From Sorex araneus (Eukaryota; Chordata; Mammalia; Eulipotyphla; Soricidae), in the NCBI RefSeq assembly GCF_027595985.1, contig NC_073304.1, positions 217,684,000 to 217,747,999 on the forward strand: a DNA stretch of 64,000 nt, written 5' to 3'. Numbering within the stretch: the stretch's first letter is position 1; the number at the start of each line of letters is the position of its first letter. Of the stretch, positions 21,255-31,066 are shown one piece after another. Position numbers and translations under genes: made by a program. Below the pieces are notes generated by a model. The model was not told the origin of the DNA. It searched no databases and worked only from the letters and a program-made list of their open reading frames with translations.

Positions 21255-21459
21255 ATCCTGCGGATCTGCACGCGGTACACCCCTGAACAGGACACCATGA
21301 CCTTCTCCGACGGGCTGACCCTCAACCGGACCCAGATGCATAACGCTGGCTTCGGGCCCCTCACAGACCTGGTCTTCGCCTTCGCCAACCAGCTGCTGCC
21401 CCTGGAGATGGACGACGCGGAGACTGGGTTGCTCAGCGCCATCTGCCTCATCTGTGGAG
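21255..21459 (+). CDS. RARA: RARA shared exon: LBD helices 5-8 with ligand pocket (residues 270-338)
   Basis: Reads [20 protein letters not shown], then [33 protein letters not shown] and LSAICLICG. The retinoate carboxylate anchors R276 and S287 are present. The start after GCGCCCAG is phase 0 and the donor GGAG|gtgggt is phase 1. Confidence 0.98.
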
Positions 21460-21724
21460 GTGGGTAGGGGGCTCGGGCCGGACCCAGGGGCGCCATGGAC
21501 CCCCTCTCCCCGCCCACCCACCCCCCACATCTGCCTTAGGAGCAGCTTGGGGTCCCTCACCCGGGGTTCAGGGGATCCTGAGAGTCTGGGTCCCCCGGGA
21601 GAGCTGGAGCGGTGAAGCATGGCAGGTGCTTCTCAGTGTGCCCCTGGGCCGTGGGCCGTGGGCCAGGGGTCTCCAGCTGATGGTGCTGCAGGGCGCTAAG
21701 GAGGCAGTAATGAGACTCGTTCCG

Positions 21725-21870
21725 GCCAGTGGTGGTGCTCAGGTCCTGCTCCTGGCTCAGCACTGAAGGATCACTCCTGACCATGATGGGGGACCACCGT
21801 ATAGGTGCTGGGACTTGAACCCAGGTCTGCCGCGGACCAGGCAAGCGCCCTCACCACTGTCCGCTGTCAG
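21725..21870 (-). mobile_element. old SINE type A, minus
   Basis: CTGCTCCTGGCTCAGCACT, GGATCACTCCTGACCATGA, GACTTGAACCCAGGTCTGCC and GCAAGCGCCCT are in reverse-SINE order, with a degraded head. Confidence 0.75.
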
Positions 21871-22144
21871 CAGTCTGGTGCCAGTCCCGTGATGGTGATG
21901 GGGGTGGGTGACCTGCCCGGAAATACCCTGCTGCCATCAGGGGTGGGCAGACTCCAGGGGCTCCACCCCCCCCACCCCCCTTTTTTTTTAATGACTGAAG
22001 AGCCTTTGAAAGTGTCTGGCAGCTCTCGCAGCCCTGGGTTCGGCTGGGGGGTGGGGAAGGATCCCCGGGCTGCCCGCTGCTGGGCAAGCGCGCCCCCTGG
22101 CGGCACAGCCTGGGCGCGCAGCTGAGGGGGCGTGGCTTGCTCAG

Positions 22145-22303
22145 ACCGGCAGGACCTGGAGCAGCCCGACCGCGTGGACATGCTGCAGGAGCCGCTGCTG
22201 GAGGCGCTCAAGGTCTACGTGCGGAAGCGGAGGCCCAGCCGCCCCCACATGTTCCCCAAGATGCTGATGAAAATCACAGACCTGCGGAGCATCAGTGCTA
22301 AGG
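22145..22303 (+). CDS. RARA: RARA shared exon: LBD helices 9-10 (residues 338-391)
   Basis: Reads [20 protein letters not shown], then [19 protein letters not shown] and [14 protein letters not shown]. It includes the PKA site S369 (KRRPSRP) and the dimerisation helix 10 region. The donor is AAGG|gtgagg. Confidence 0.98.
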
Positions 22304-22579
22304 GTGAGGGGCCACCGCGGGAGGGGTTCACCTGCGCATGCCCAGGGCCAGGACCACCCGACTGGGCACCCTTGGACTGACCCCCAAAGACCCCGCCTGG
22401 GTGCCGTGAGGTGTCTGTCAGTAGTCGGGGCGGGGGGGCAGAGGAGGCGTGTCCGCAAGCAGCCCCGAGCCTCAGTTTCCCCTCTGAGGAGGGGAGGCTG
22501 CGATGGTGGTCAGTTGTGGGGGGCGGCTGAAGGGGGTCCTCTTCCCGGTGGGTCGAAGTCTGACATCCCCTCCCTGCAG

Positions 22580-22797
22580 GTGCCGAGCGGGTGATCACGC
22601 TGAAGATGGAGATCCCGGGCTCCATGCCGCCCCTCATTCAGGAGATGCTGGAGAACTCCGAGGGGCTGGACACTCTCAGTGGACAGCAGGGGGGTGGGAC
22701 GCGGGACGGGGGTGGCCTGGCACCGCCGCCCGGCAGCTGTAGCCCCAGCCTCAGCCCCAGTTCCAACAGAAGCAGCCCGGCCACTCACTCTCCGTGA
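22580..22797 (+). CDS. RARA: RARA last coding exon: helices 11-12 and F domain (residues 391-462)
   Basis: Reads [19 protein letters not shown], then [16 protein letters not shown]. Helix 12 (AF-2, PLIQEMLEN) is intact, followed by the Gly/Ser/Pro-rich F domain ([19 protein letters not shown]) and TGA at 22795-22797. Total length is 462 aa. PML-RARA truncations spare this segment. Confidence 0.98.
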
Positions 22798-23757
22798 CCA
22801 CCGCGTGCTGTGGACGCTGCCCGCGCCCCGGCTTCTCTCTGCCTTTCAACCAACCTCGTGGCTCCCGGCCCGCCCGGCGGGTGTCTGCCTCCGTCCTGGG
22901 GGTCTGCATGGAGGAGGTGGCGGGGGCTGAACACCCGGTCAGCTGCGGCCGGCACAGACATCTGGGCCAGGCTGTGAACTGCGTGAGGACCCCCGAGTCC
23001 CCGGGCCTCAGGATGGAGCCGGGGGGCCTCGTTCATCAAGACACCCCACTGTCCATCTCGCCTCATCTTCATCACCAGCAAATGCCAGGACCTGGCTCCC
23101 CTGTTCTCAGAACTCGCAAGCCATTGCCCCCCTGCCCCCGTTTGGAGCCCCCTGCCTTGGTTGGTGACAGAGGGGTGGGCCAGGGGCGGGGGGTTCCCCT
23201 GTACATAGCCTGCCACACCAACCCCAGGTATTAATTCTCGCTGGTTTTGTTTTTATTTTAATTTTTTTTGTTTTGATTTTTTTAAATAAGAATTTTCATT
23301 TTAAGCACATTTATACTGAAGGAATCTGTGCTGTGTCTGGGGGGGGAGCTGGGCCTGGAGCTGGTGGGTCCCTGGGAGGGGGCCCGCCCCGCTCCCCACT
23401 TCCCTGTGCCCCCAGCCCTCCCTCCCCAGCCCTGTCCTCCCTCGCGTTTCTCTTTAAAACTGTGAAGTACTAACTTTCTGAGGCCTGCGCCCTTCTGCCC
23501 CGTCACGGGGTGTGGATGGTTTCAGGCAGCCCCAGAAGGAGGGGGCCCCAGGAGACCAGGACAGGAACAAAGCGGGGTGGGGGCCCTTCCCAGCCTAGAG
23601 GCTGTTTCTCAGCACCCCCCACACCCCGCCTCCGTCCTTGGCACTGTTGCATCCCCAAGGGGCCTATGTCATCTCTGCCCTCCCGCCCCCAATGTGTGTG
23701 CAGGGGCTGTCCATAGAATCCTCTGCCCTCACCCCAGCCTCAGCCACCAGCACAGAC

Positions 23758-23935
23758 CACACACACACATACACACACACGTACACGTACACGTGCGCGC
23801 ATACTCATGCATGCACACATACACGTGTATACACTCATGCAACATGCACTCTTGCACACGTGCATGCACACATGCGCATGTGCATACACACGCACACACA
23901 CATGCACACACACACACACACTCATGCACACACTT
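23758..23935. repeat. CA/CATGCA microsatellite in RARA 3' UTR
   Basis: Compound (CA)n, ACACGTAC and CATGCACACATG units transcribed as part of the RARA 3' UTR. It can form alternating purine-pyrimidine (Z-prone) sequence. Confidence 0.9.
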
Positions 23936-24159
23936 GGCCTGAGTTCCATTTCCCTGGCCTGCCCCCCATCTCCACCAGCACCCCCTCCTTGCCCCGCAGG
24001 ACGGGCCTATAGGGGGTCTCCTCCCCTCTCTCCGCACCCCCGGGTGGGGGAGCTGCTCTGCCCTCTGTGCCCTGGGGTTGGGGTCTCGTCTCCCCAGAGC
24101 CCATGGGTGCGCCTGTTACGGTTGGAAATCCCCCACCTCCCCGAGACCTACTGGATGAG

Positions 24160-24165
24160 AATAAA
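24160..24165 (+). terminator. RARA: RARA polyadenylation signal AATAAA
   Basis: AATAAA in GATGAGAATAAAGTTCTATT, followed within 15-30 nt by a T-rich stretch. It is the only canonical signal in a fitting position after the stop codon. Confidence 0.85.
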
Positions 24166-24185
24166 GTTCTATTTATTCTACGCAT

Positions 24186-24860
24186 GCCTGGAGCCTCACT
24201 GCCTCCTGCCTCGGTCTGGGCAGGGCCCTGGAGACGGGCCTCAGATGCACAGATTTGAACACGCCTTCCTCCTGGGTCTTCGGGATCCTGTGGGAGGGGG
24301 GGCAGGCTGGCCCTGGGCCTAGAGACCCAGACAGCCCATGTCAGAGAGCTAAGAGGTTCGGGCCAGTCTGAGGGAGGAAGCTGGCTCCTCGGAAGCCCTT
24401 GGGAAGCTAAGGTTCCCTGTGGAGAGGTGACACCGATTCTGTTTCTGGAGTGGCCGCCGACAACCTTCCCAACTGGGGCCAGGGCTGCGACTTGGTGGCA
24501 GAGCTGTGTGTGAGGGCCTGGCTTTGATCCTTTTTTAATCTTTTGATTCTCCTGGGAAGAGAAGAGAAAGATCTCTTGCCTTTTAATGGCCAGAGAAACC
24601 TCCAAGGGCCAGGCGTCTGTGTACACAGGAGCCCTGGCCTTGATCTCAGACATTGCATGGTCTTCTGGCCCCCGAGCACTGCCAGGTGAGATCCGCTTGC
24701 AGGCAGTGGCCATAACGGCCTGGGGTGAGATGGCCTAGAGAGCATGGTCAGGACGGAGGCGCAGGAACCCGTCTGTCCAGCAGCCTCTGGAGACTGCCCT
24801 TCCCTGGGGGCCTCCTGTGGGTGGGTGAGAGGTACAGGGCACCTTTCATGAGAACCCGGC
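24186..24860. other. RARA-GJD3 intergenic, no feature recognised
   Basis: Moderately GC-rich unique-looking sequence with nothing I can name. Confidence 0.5.
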
Positions 24861-24864
24861 TGGG

Positions 24865-25030
24865 ACCAGAGAGGCAGTACAGCTGGTAGGGCCCCTGCCT
24901 TGCACGCAGCTAAGCCCGATTCCATCCCTGGCATCTCACATGGTCCCCTGGGCACCACCAGGAATGATAGTCCTGAGTGCAGAGCCAGGAGTAACCCCAG
25001 AGCATCGCTGGGCGTGGCAAAAAAAAAATT
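24865..25030 (+). mobile_element. SINE type A, plus, diverged
   Basis: GGACCAGAGAGGCAGTACAG, CTTGCACGCAGCTAAGCCCG, GAGTGCAGAGCCAGGAGTAA and GCGTGGCAAAAAAAAAA. Confidence 0.85.
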
Positions 25031-25431
25031 CAAAAGCCCCCAACCATGGCTGCTCCTGGTTGAGAAGACAGAAGGCCGGCATTGGGGGGTGGCAGAGTCA
25101 GAACCTGGAGGGGACCAGACCGAGGGTCACATTGAGCTAGATCAGAGGGATCCGCGCTCTGGACTGTCAGCTCTCAGTAAGGCCCTGCCTTGGAGCACCT
25201 GGAGCTGCTTGGCGGGCTGGGGTGTGGGGCCGTGGGGACTGTGGGAAACACTTTCACGGAGACCCACCGCCATTTCCACTTTTACCACTAGGTGGCGGTA
25301 GCTCTTCACGTATCTCAGCGCCTGCTCCAGCCTGGAGGGAGTCTGAGGATTAACTGAGCGAGGCCTCATCCCCCAGGAACTATTTCCCTATCTTTTTTTT
25401 TTTTTTCTATCAGACTCGGAAATGAGGTTTC

Positions 25432-25590
25432 CGAGTTACAGGACCGTGGATCGGGAGTTTGCCTTGCACGTGGCTGACCTGTGTTCAGTCCTTGGCACCT
25501 CGTGTGTTCCCCTGAGTCCCGTCAGGAGTGATCCCTTAGCAGAGAGCCAGCGATAAGCCCCGAGCCCCGAAACTAAAATAAAAAGAAGGA
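25432..25590 (+). mobile_element. old SINE type A, plus
   Basis: GGAGTTTGCCTTGCACGTGG, GTCAGGAGTGATCCCTTAGC and AGAGCCAGCGATAAGCCCCG followed by an A-rich end. Confidence 0.7.
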
Positions 25591-25734
25591 AAACCAGCAA
25601 ACCAGCCACCGTGAGCGCAGACTGCATGGTAAGAGGGAACTAGACGCTTTCAATGGTAATGCTCGGGCACAACCAGGCCTAAAATGAGCCTGTGCAACGT
25701 GATCAAAAAATCCCATAATCTGAAACTTTGATAG

Positions 25735-25850
25735 TTTGGTTTTTGAGCCATGCTTGGTCATGCTCGAGGGACCGTGCAGCGCTGGGGATCAAACCTTGGG
25801 GCTCCAGCAGGCAAAGTGTGTCTGCAGCCTTGGGAGCTAGAGTTCAATAT
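25735..25850 (-). mobile_element. old SINE fragment, minus
   Basis: TTTTTGAGCCATGCTTGGTC, GCGCTGGGGATCAAACCTTG and AGGCAAAGTGTGTCTGC. Confidence 0.5.
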
Positions 25851-25904
25851 CGCTGGTGCTATTTTTCACAAATGCATGTGGACTTAAAAGAGAGAAAGGG
25901 GGTT

Positions 25905-25966
25905 GTAGAGCCAGCACAGGGACTACGGCACTTGCTTTATGTGCAGCCAATCTCCGTACTGCAAAG
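25905..25966 (+). mobile_element. SINE head fragment fused to a purine tract
   Basis: GAGCCAGCACAGGGACTACG and CACTTGCTTTATGTGCAGCC resemble the tRNA-like head. The body is absent and GGAA repeats follow directly. Confidence 0.5.
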
Positions 25967-26140
25967 GAAGGAAGGAAGGAGGGAAGAAAGGAGGGAGGGG
26001 AGGAGGGGAGAAAGAAGGGAGGAAAGAAGGAAAGAAGGAAGGAGACAGGAAAGGAAGAAAGAAGAGAAGGAAGGAAGGAAGGAAGGAAGGAAGGAAGGAA
26101 GGAAGGAGAAGGGAAGGAGAGGGAGGGAAGGCAGAAAGGA
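25967..26140. repeat. (GGAA)n purine tract
   Basis: An imperfect GGAAGGAAGGAGGGAAGAAA-type tract with a clean GGAA core at 26067-26105. It is homopurine on the plus strand. Confidence 0.96.
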
Positions 26141-26396
26141 TGGAAAGGAGTTGGAAGCTGTGGTGTGTAAGAAACTTGGAGGCTCGGAGGGCGGCGGGAG
26201 TGACCCCGCAGGTGAGTGCAGACTGTGTGATGAAGGCCTGGGTTTGAATGCTGCCTTACACGGTGCCCGGAGCACTGTCTGCCCATGGCCCCCAGGCACC
26301 GAGCTGGGAGCAGCTGCTGACCACTGGGCCGGATGTGGCCTCTCCCCGCCACAAACCAAGAGTAGGGGTGGATGTTGAATTAAAAACTGACAATGA

Positions 26397-26583
26397 TTGG
26401 GGCTGGAGCGGTAGCACAGCAGGGAGGGCGTTTGCCTTGCACGTGACTGACCTAGGTTCTATTTCCAGCATCCCATGTGGTCCCCCGAGCACCACCAGGA
26501 GTCATTCCTGAGTGCAGAGCCAGGAGTAACCCTTGTGCATCGCCAGGTGTGACCAAAAAAGCAAAAAAAAACCTCAAAAAACC
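26397..26583 (+). mobile_element. SINE type A, plus, 15-bp TSD
   Basis: GGGGCTGGAGCGGTAGCACAG to GTGACCAAAAAAGC plus an A-rich tail, flanked by AAAAACTGACAATGA at 26382-26396 and 26584-26598. Confidence 0.96.
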
Positions 26584-26599
26584 AAAAACTGACAATGAG

Positions 26600-26795
26600 G
26601 GGCCGGAGCAATAGTACAGTACTTGCTTTGCATGTGGCCTACCTGGGTTCGATCACTGACATCACATAGTGTCCCCTGAGACCACCAGGAGTGATTCCTG
26701 AGCAAGGAGCTAAGAGCAAGCCCTGAGCATCACCAGGTGTGCCCCAATACTCACATAAAAACAAAACAAACAAAAAAACCCCCAAGAAGCCGACA
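26600..26795 (+). mobile_element. SINE type A, plus
   Basis: GGGGCCGGAGCAATAGTACAG, GGTTCGATCACTGAC and CACCAGGTGTGCCCCAATAC then an A-rich tail. It directly follows the preceding copy's target duplication. Confidence 0.88.
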
Positions 26796-26801
26796 ATGAA
26801 G

Positions 26802-26985
26802 GTCAGAGGAGTAGGGGGGCCGGGTTAGAGCCCCTGCCTGCAGGCTGCTGACCCCAGTTCAAATCCCCAGCACCACACGCAGTCCCTGCACACAGCCTGA
26901 GGTCACTGCTGAGCACAGAGCCGGAAGTAGCCCCTGAGCACTGCCAGATGCGGTCCCACCAGGAAGCAATAAACAAAACCCACCT
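26802..26985 (+). mobile_element. old SINE type A, plus, third of a head-to-tail cluster
   Basis: GGGGCCGGGTTAGAGCCCCT, CAGTTCAAATCCCCAGCACC, GAGCACAGAGCCGGAAGTAG and AAGCAATAAACAAAACCC. Confidence 0.75.
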
Positions 26986-27029
26986 GACAATAGTAGCAAC
27001 ATGCCTCCCCCTCCCCCGAGAAAAGTAAA

Positions 27030-28465
27030 TTAAAAAAGCTGCCGCAGAGACCTTTGTGCTGTTCTGTGTGGACCAGGCGGTGCTGGGCATTGGAGCTGCC
27101 TCCTCCGCCAACGTCCTGGTGACGGCGTTAGGCCCCGAGAAGAGCACTTACTCGGGAGGACACCGTGGGATCGCTGGTCCGGCCCACTCGCTGCCAGCAG
27201 GCACCCTTGCTTCCTCGCTGCTGGGCTGGAGGCGGCCTGGGGGCCACAGTGCCCACTTGCTGGCCTGGCGTCCACTAGCCCCTTCCTCCAGGGGGTGAAA
27301 GCTGTTTGTCTGCAGACACTGTCGCCCAGTCCCCAGTCGCCCAGGGCTGAGCACTGGCAGTGGAGTCAGCTCAGTCACTGAGCTCACAGCCTACATGGGG
27401 CCCCGAGCCCCTTCAGAGGGAGACCTAGGACTGGACTGGCCTCCATCAGGGGCCGGTGGGGTGCAGAGCCCCACCTCTCACGAAGACCTGTGGGAGTGGA
27501 AGACAGAGGTGGTTCACCCGGCCTGTGGCAGGTCTCGGAAGGCTTCCTGGAAGAGGTGTCCCTGCCAACCAGGTGCTTCAGGGGCAGTGAGTGGGTGTGA
27601 TGCCTTACTTTGCGGCTGTTACCAGTGCGTGTGGTCACCATCCTGGGTTTGGGTGGGGGGAGATGGGAACAGGAAAGGCCAGTGTGGGGGCTGGGTCTCA
27701 GCCAGCCAGCAAGGGGGGGGGGGTGTCAAGGGCACTGCAGGGACAGGAGTGGACGCTGTGTTGGGGACTCCGGCCTGGTGGCTGCCTGGGACGCTCCAGG
27801 GGAGGCAGAGGCAAGCGGGAGAGGGGGGAGGGGCTGAAGCAGGTTGAGCTGCCCAGAGCAGCAGCCGCTGGACACCAGAGGGTGAGGGGCGCACCTGAGG
27901 GGTGGGCGCCCGCACCTGCCCGGGGCCCTGCCAGCCCCCGAGGCCACTGCACACTCGGGCTTCAGGACGGAGGGGGCCCTGCCCCTCTGCCTGGGCACAC
28001 TGCTGCCCCCTCATGGACATGCCCCTTCCTGCCCCCCAGTCCCGCCCGCCTGGAGGCTTCCTCCCACTCTACCCCCGAAGAGGGAACAGGAGGCTTCTCC
28101 CTCGCGCAGGCTGAAGGACGTCTCACTCAAGGCTCCGCCCGCCTCTGCTCTGCTTTTAACGTGGCCGGGGTTGGACTGGGGCATGCACAGCCCTTCAGCA
28201 GCTCTGCGAGCGCTACGGGACACAGCAAGTGCCACACAGCGTGGGCTGCGGACATCAGAGCCGGGCACTGGTCATTCCTGCCTGAGGACTCAGGGATGGG
28301 CCTCGGCCACACACATGAGGGCAGCTTTACAAGGGGCAGCTGGAGGGGACCCTAATGCCATCCGCTCAGAAGGCCTGTGCCTGGCAGGGGGGCTGTCGGG
28401 GCACTGCAGACAGGAGGGTGCTGGGCCGAGGAAGATGGATGGGCTTGTCCCACCACTTGGCAGCC
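27030..28465. other. intergenic GC-rich sequence, no feature recognised
   Basis: Unique-looking sequence. Frames here lack start context, splice structure or recognisable domains. Confidence 0.5.
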
Positions 28466-28467
28466 AG

Positions 28468-28655
28468 GCGGGAGGGACAGTGCAGTAGGTAGGGCACTTG
28501 CCTTGCACACGGCCAGTCTGGGTTTGATCCCCAGCATCCCATACAGTCTCTGGAACCCGCCAGGAGTCATCCCTGAGCACAGAGCCAGGAGTCATCCCTG
28601 AGCGCCGCAAGGGGTGGCCCCAAACAAATAAACAAACAACAACTAAATCCAAAAA
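28468..28655 (+). mobile_element. SINE type A, plus
   Basis: CGGGAGGGACAGTGCAGTAGG, CTTGCACACGGCCAGTCTGG and GTGGCCCCAAACAAATAAAC. Confidence 0.85.
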
Positions 28656-28659
28656 ACTT

Positions 28660-29330
28660 GGAGGTCGTGTTGGGCACGTACTTGGTACCAGAACATTCCG
28701 CTGTTTGGAGGCACAGAAACCCTGGGGTCTGGCGGGGGGGTGTCTGGGGAAGACTGACATGGGCCTGACTCACCCCAGGACAGGGGAGCCCAGGAGGAGC
28801 TTCCAGGGGCGGGAGGAGCAGCCCCTGCCCGGCACACAGGGACGCGAGAACCAGGGAGAGCCCCGGCACTCAGCGGGGTTCCAAGCTGAAGCAGACGCGT
28901 CCAGCTGCTGTGGGCCACAGGCAGGAGAGGGTGCTGGGAAATGAGTGGGGTCTGTCAGTGGGGTCCATGGAAGCCCCAGGGTGTGGCCAGAGGGTAGCCC
29001 TGGTTTGTCACTTAGCTCCTGGGCCATTTTGTGGAGAGTGGCCCCTGGGAGGTGAGGGAGGACGGTCAGATGGAGATGGCGGCGAGGGAAGGGGCTGCTG
29101 GGGGCACGTTTCCTCTGTTTGGACCAGGAGGGAGAGCAGCGGGGGGCGGGGGGTACCACGGGGAAGAGTCCTGCTCGGGCCCCACTGACCCCCCCCCATG
29201 GAAGGGCCACAGGCAGCATGTGGGTGTGAGCACAAGTCCCAGCACACAGGCTGTGGGAGGCCTCCAGCTTCTCTGGGGGTCCCTCAGGAGACCCCTTCCT
29301 GCCTGCAGCGCCCCTGAAGGTAGAGAATGT
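28660..29330. other. intergenic, no feature recognised
   Basis: GC-rich unique-looking sequence downstream of GJD3. Confidence 0.5.
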
Positions 29331-29334
29331 CAGT

Positions 29335-29855
29335 GCACGTGCACACAGGGCTCACGGCTGCATTTGCTTGTACACACTGATGCACACATGGATGAAGATG
29401 CACATATGGATACACACAGATGTATACAAGTGCATGCACAGGTTGCACACACAAATGCACATATGTCCACAGTATGCACACAGATGCACACGGATAACAC
29501 ACAGATGCACAGATGCTCACATATGCACATACGAATGCATACACAGATACACATGGTGCACACAGATGCACACACTGATGCACACATGGATGCACCCAGA
29601 TTCATACACGGATGCACACATAAATGCACACACGAATGCACATAGATGTACACAAATGCACACATGGGTGCATACAGATGCACATGGATGGACACAGATG
29701 CACACATGGATACATACGGCTGTAGACAGGATACATACAGATGCACACACATATGGGTGCACCCAGGATACACATGGATGCACACAGATGCACACACATG
29801 GAGAGAGACAGATGCATACACATACACACATACAGACATGGGCACAGGGAGGCCG
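29335..29855. repeat. GATGCACACATG-type minisatellite, 3' side of GJD3
   Basis: About 500 bp of 8-, 12- and 22-bp mixtures of GATGCACACATGGATGCACAC and ATGCACACAGATGCAC. Purine-pyrimidine alternation is near perfect. Cys/Met/His-rich frames appear on both strands because the unit lacks stops. If the GJD3 3' UTR is long it could be transcribed. Confidence 0.95.
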
Positions 29856-30215
29856 AGCTGACGCCGCACTCAAGCACTAAGGGCTCCCACACGGCATAAG
29901 CGGGGCCCGCCGAGCCCACACCCGGTCTGCACGCCCAGTTCACACAGCACATCCACACATGCACGGGGTCACACGTGCACGCAGTGGCCTCGTGCGCACA
30001 TCCACAGCGGCCGCGTCTCCATCGGACCACGCGGGCGAGGCCCTGGGGGAACGGGGGGGCCGCAGCGGGTCGGTCCCTCCCGCAGCCTCCGTCCTCCCGG
30101 GCCCAGCCCGCGCCCTCGGGCCCCCGGCGTCTCGCCCGGCGGGCATCCCGGCTTCCTCCCGGTCCCAGGCCCCGACGTCTGCCGCCCGGCCGGGGGCGCG
30201 GACCGCGGCGGGCCC

Positions 30216-30313
30216 CTAGACGGCCAGGTCGTGGCGGCCGCGGCCGGCGGGCGGGCGGTGCGCGTAGGCGGGCGGGGCGCCGGGGGCGGGCCCGGGGCGC
30301 CGGGCGGGCGGCA

Positions 30314-30344
<31 letters not shown>

Positions 30345-31055
30345 GGGCAGCAGCTTCTGCGCCTCCTCGTGCGCGCGGTTGCAGCGGTTGTCGCGCTCGG
30401 CGGCGCGGCGGCCCTTGCACAGCAGGTGCGCCAGCTCGGCCACGCTGAGCAGCGCCGAGAGCAGCCCCACGGCGAAGTAGAAGAGCACGAAGACGGTCTT
30501 CTCGGTGGGCCGGCTCACGAAGCAGTCGACCGTGTGCGGGCAGGGCGCGCCGGCGCACGCGAAGTGCGGGGCCACGCGGAAGCCGTAGAGCAGCGTCTGG
30601 CCGCCCAGGAAGGCCAGCTCGGCCAGCAGGCGCAGCGCCACGCTCAGCAGGTAGCAGCGGCGCGCGCCCGGCCCGTCGGGGCGCCCGCCGCCCCCCGCGC
30701 CGCCCGCCTCGGCCGCGCCGCCGCCGCCGCCGCCGCCGCCCGCCGGCCCCTTGCCCGCGCGGTGCATGGAGTAGATGACGAAGAGCACGGGCGGCGCGGA
30801 CAGCAGCAGGATGTGGAAGAGCCAGAAGCGGTAGTGGGACACGGGGAAGGCGCGGTCGTAGCACGTCTGGCGGCAGCCCGGCTGCAGCGTGTTGCACACG
30901 AACTCCTCCTGCTCGTCCTCGAACACGGCGCCGCCCACCGTGGCCAGCACCAGGATGCGGAAGATGAGCATGACCACCAGCCACAGGCGGCCCACGAGCG
31001 GCGACTGCAGCTGCACGGCGTCCAGCAGCGAGCCCAGGAAGGCCCACTCGCCCAT
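30216..31055 (-). CDS. GJD3: GJD3, connexin 31.9 gap junction protein
   Basis: 279 codons starting MGEWAFLGSLLDAV. Connexins oligomerise into hexameric hemichannels that dock between cells; this member has been reported in heart conduction tissue and forms low-conductance, voltage-insensitive channels. Four membrane segments lie at about 22-42, 75-97, 134-156 and 187-211. Extracellular loop 1 has C54-x6-C61-x3-C65 and loop 2 has C167-x4-C172-x5-C178, the invariant connexin cysteines. The cytoplasmic loop holds a poly-Gly run (106-113, and 121-124) and the tail a poly-Pro run (239-250). Both are coded by GCC/GGC-type repeats and are probably length-variable. The C-terminus is DLAV, a plausible PDZ ligand; the human protein is known to bind ZO-1. 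The human protein is about 294 aa, so this one is slightly shorter in the loops. A CCCCAG acceptor lies 4 nt before the ATG, fitting the usual connexin gene design of a single coding exon. Confidence 0.94.
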
Positions 31056-31058
31056 GGC

Positions 31059-31066
31059 GCTGGGGA
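31059..31066 (-). promoter_or_regulatory. GJD3: possible 3' splice site just before GJD3 ATG
   Basis: On the minus strand the sequence reads CCCGCGTGCGTCCCCAG|CGCCATGG. Many connexin genes have an intron ending a few bases before the start codon, and this matches. The upstream noncoding exon is not identified. Confidence 0.45.

Larger units (their letters stand above)
1..24185 (+). other. RARA: RARA gene body (retinoic acid receptor alpha), from intron 1 to poly(A) site
   Basis: RARA encodes a nuclear receptor (NR1B1) that binds DR5/DR2 elements as a heterodimer with RXR. It represses target genes with NCoR/SMRT when empty and activates them with all-trans retinoic acid. The window holds two alternative first coding exons (alpha-1 at 1853, alpha-2 at 11239), both ending in phase 1 and both splicing to the common exon at 16128. 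Shared exons are 16128-16276, 17912-18053, 19987-20147, 20240-20416, 21255-21459, 22145-22303 and 22580-22797. The spliced alpha-1 CDS is 1389 nt, exactly 462 codons plus stop, the human length. Intron 2 (2031-16127) corresponds to the human intron where PML-RARA breakpoints of acute promyelocytic leukaemia fall. All junctions are GT/AG. Confidence 0.97.
22798..24185 (+). other. RARA: RARA 3' UTR
   Basis: GC-rich for 400 bp, then a T-rich patch (23240-23290), and a CA/CATG microsatellite at 23758-23935 (ACACACGTACACGTACACG). It ends about 20 nt after the AATAAA at 24160. The end is inferred from the signal. Confidence 0.75.

Noticed and set aside
29335-29855. Cys/Met/His-rich frames suggesting a metal-binding protein
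   Set aside because: Produced by the GATGCACACATG minisatellite on both strands; no conserved spacing or start.
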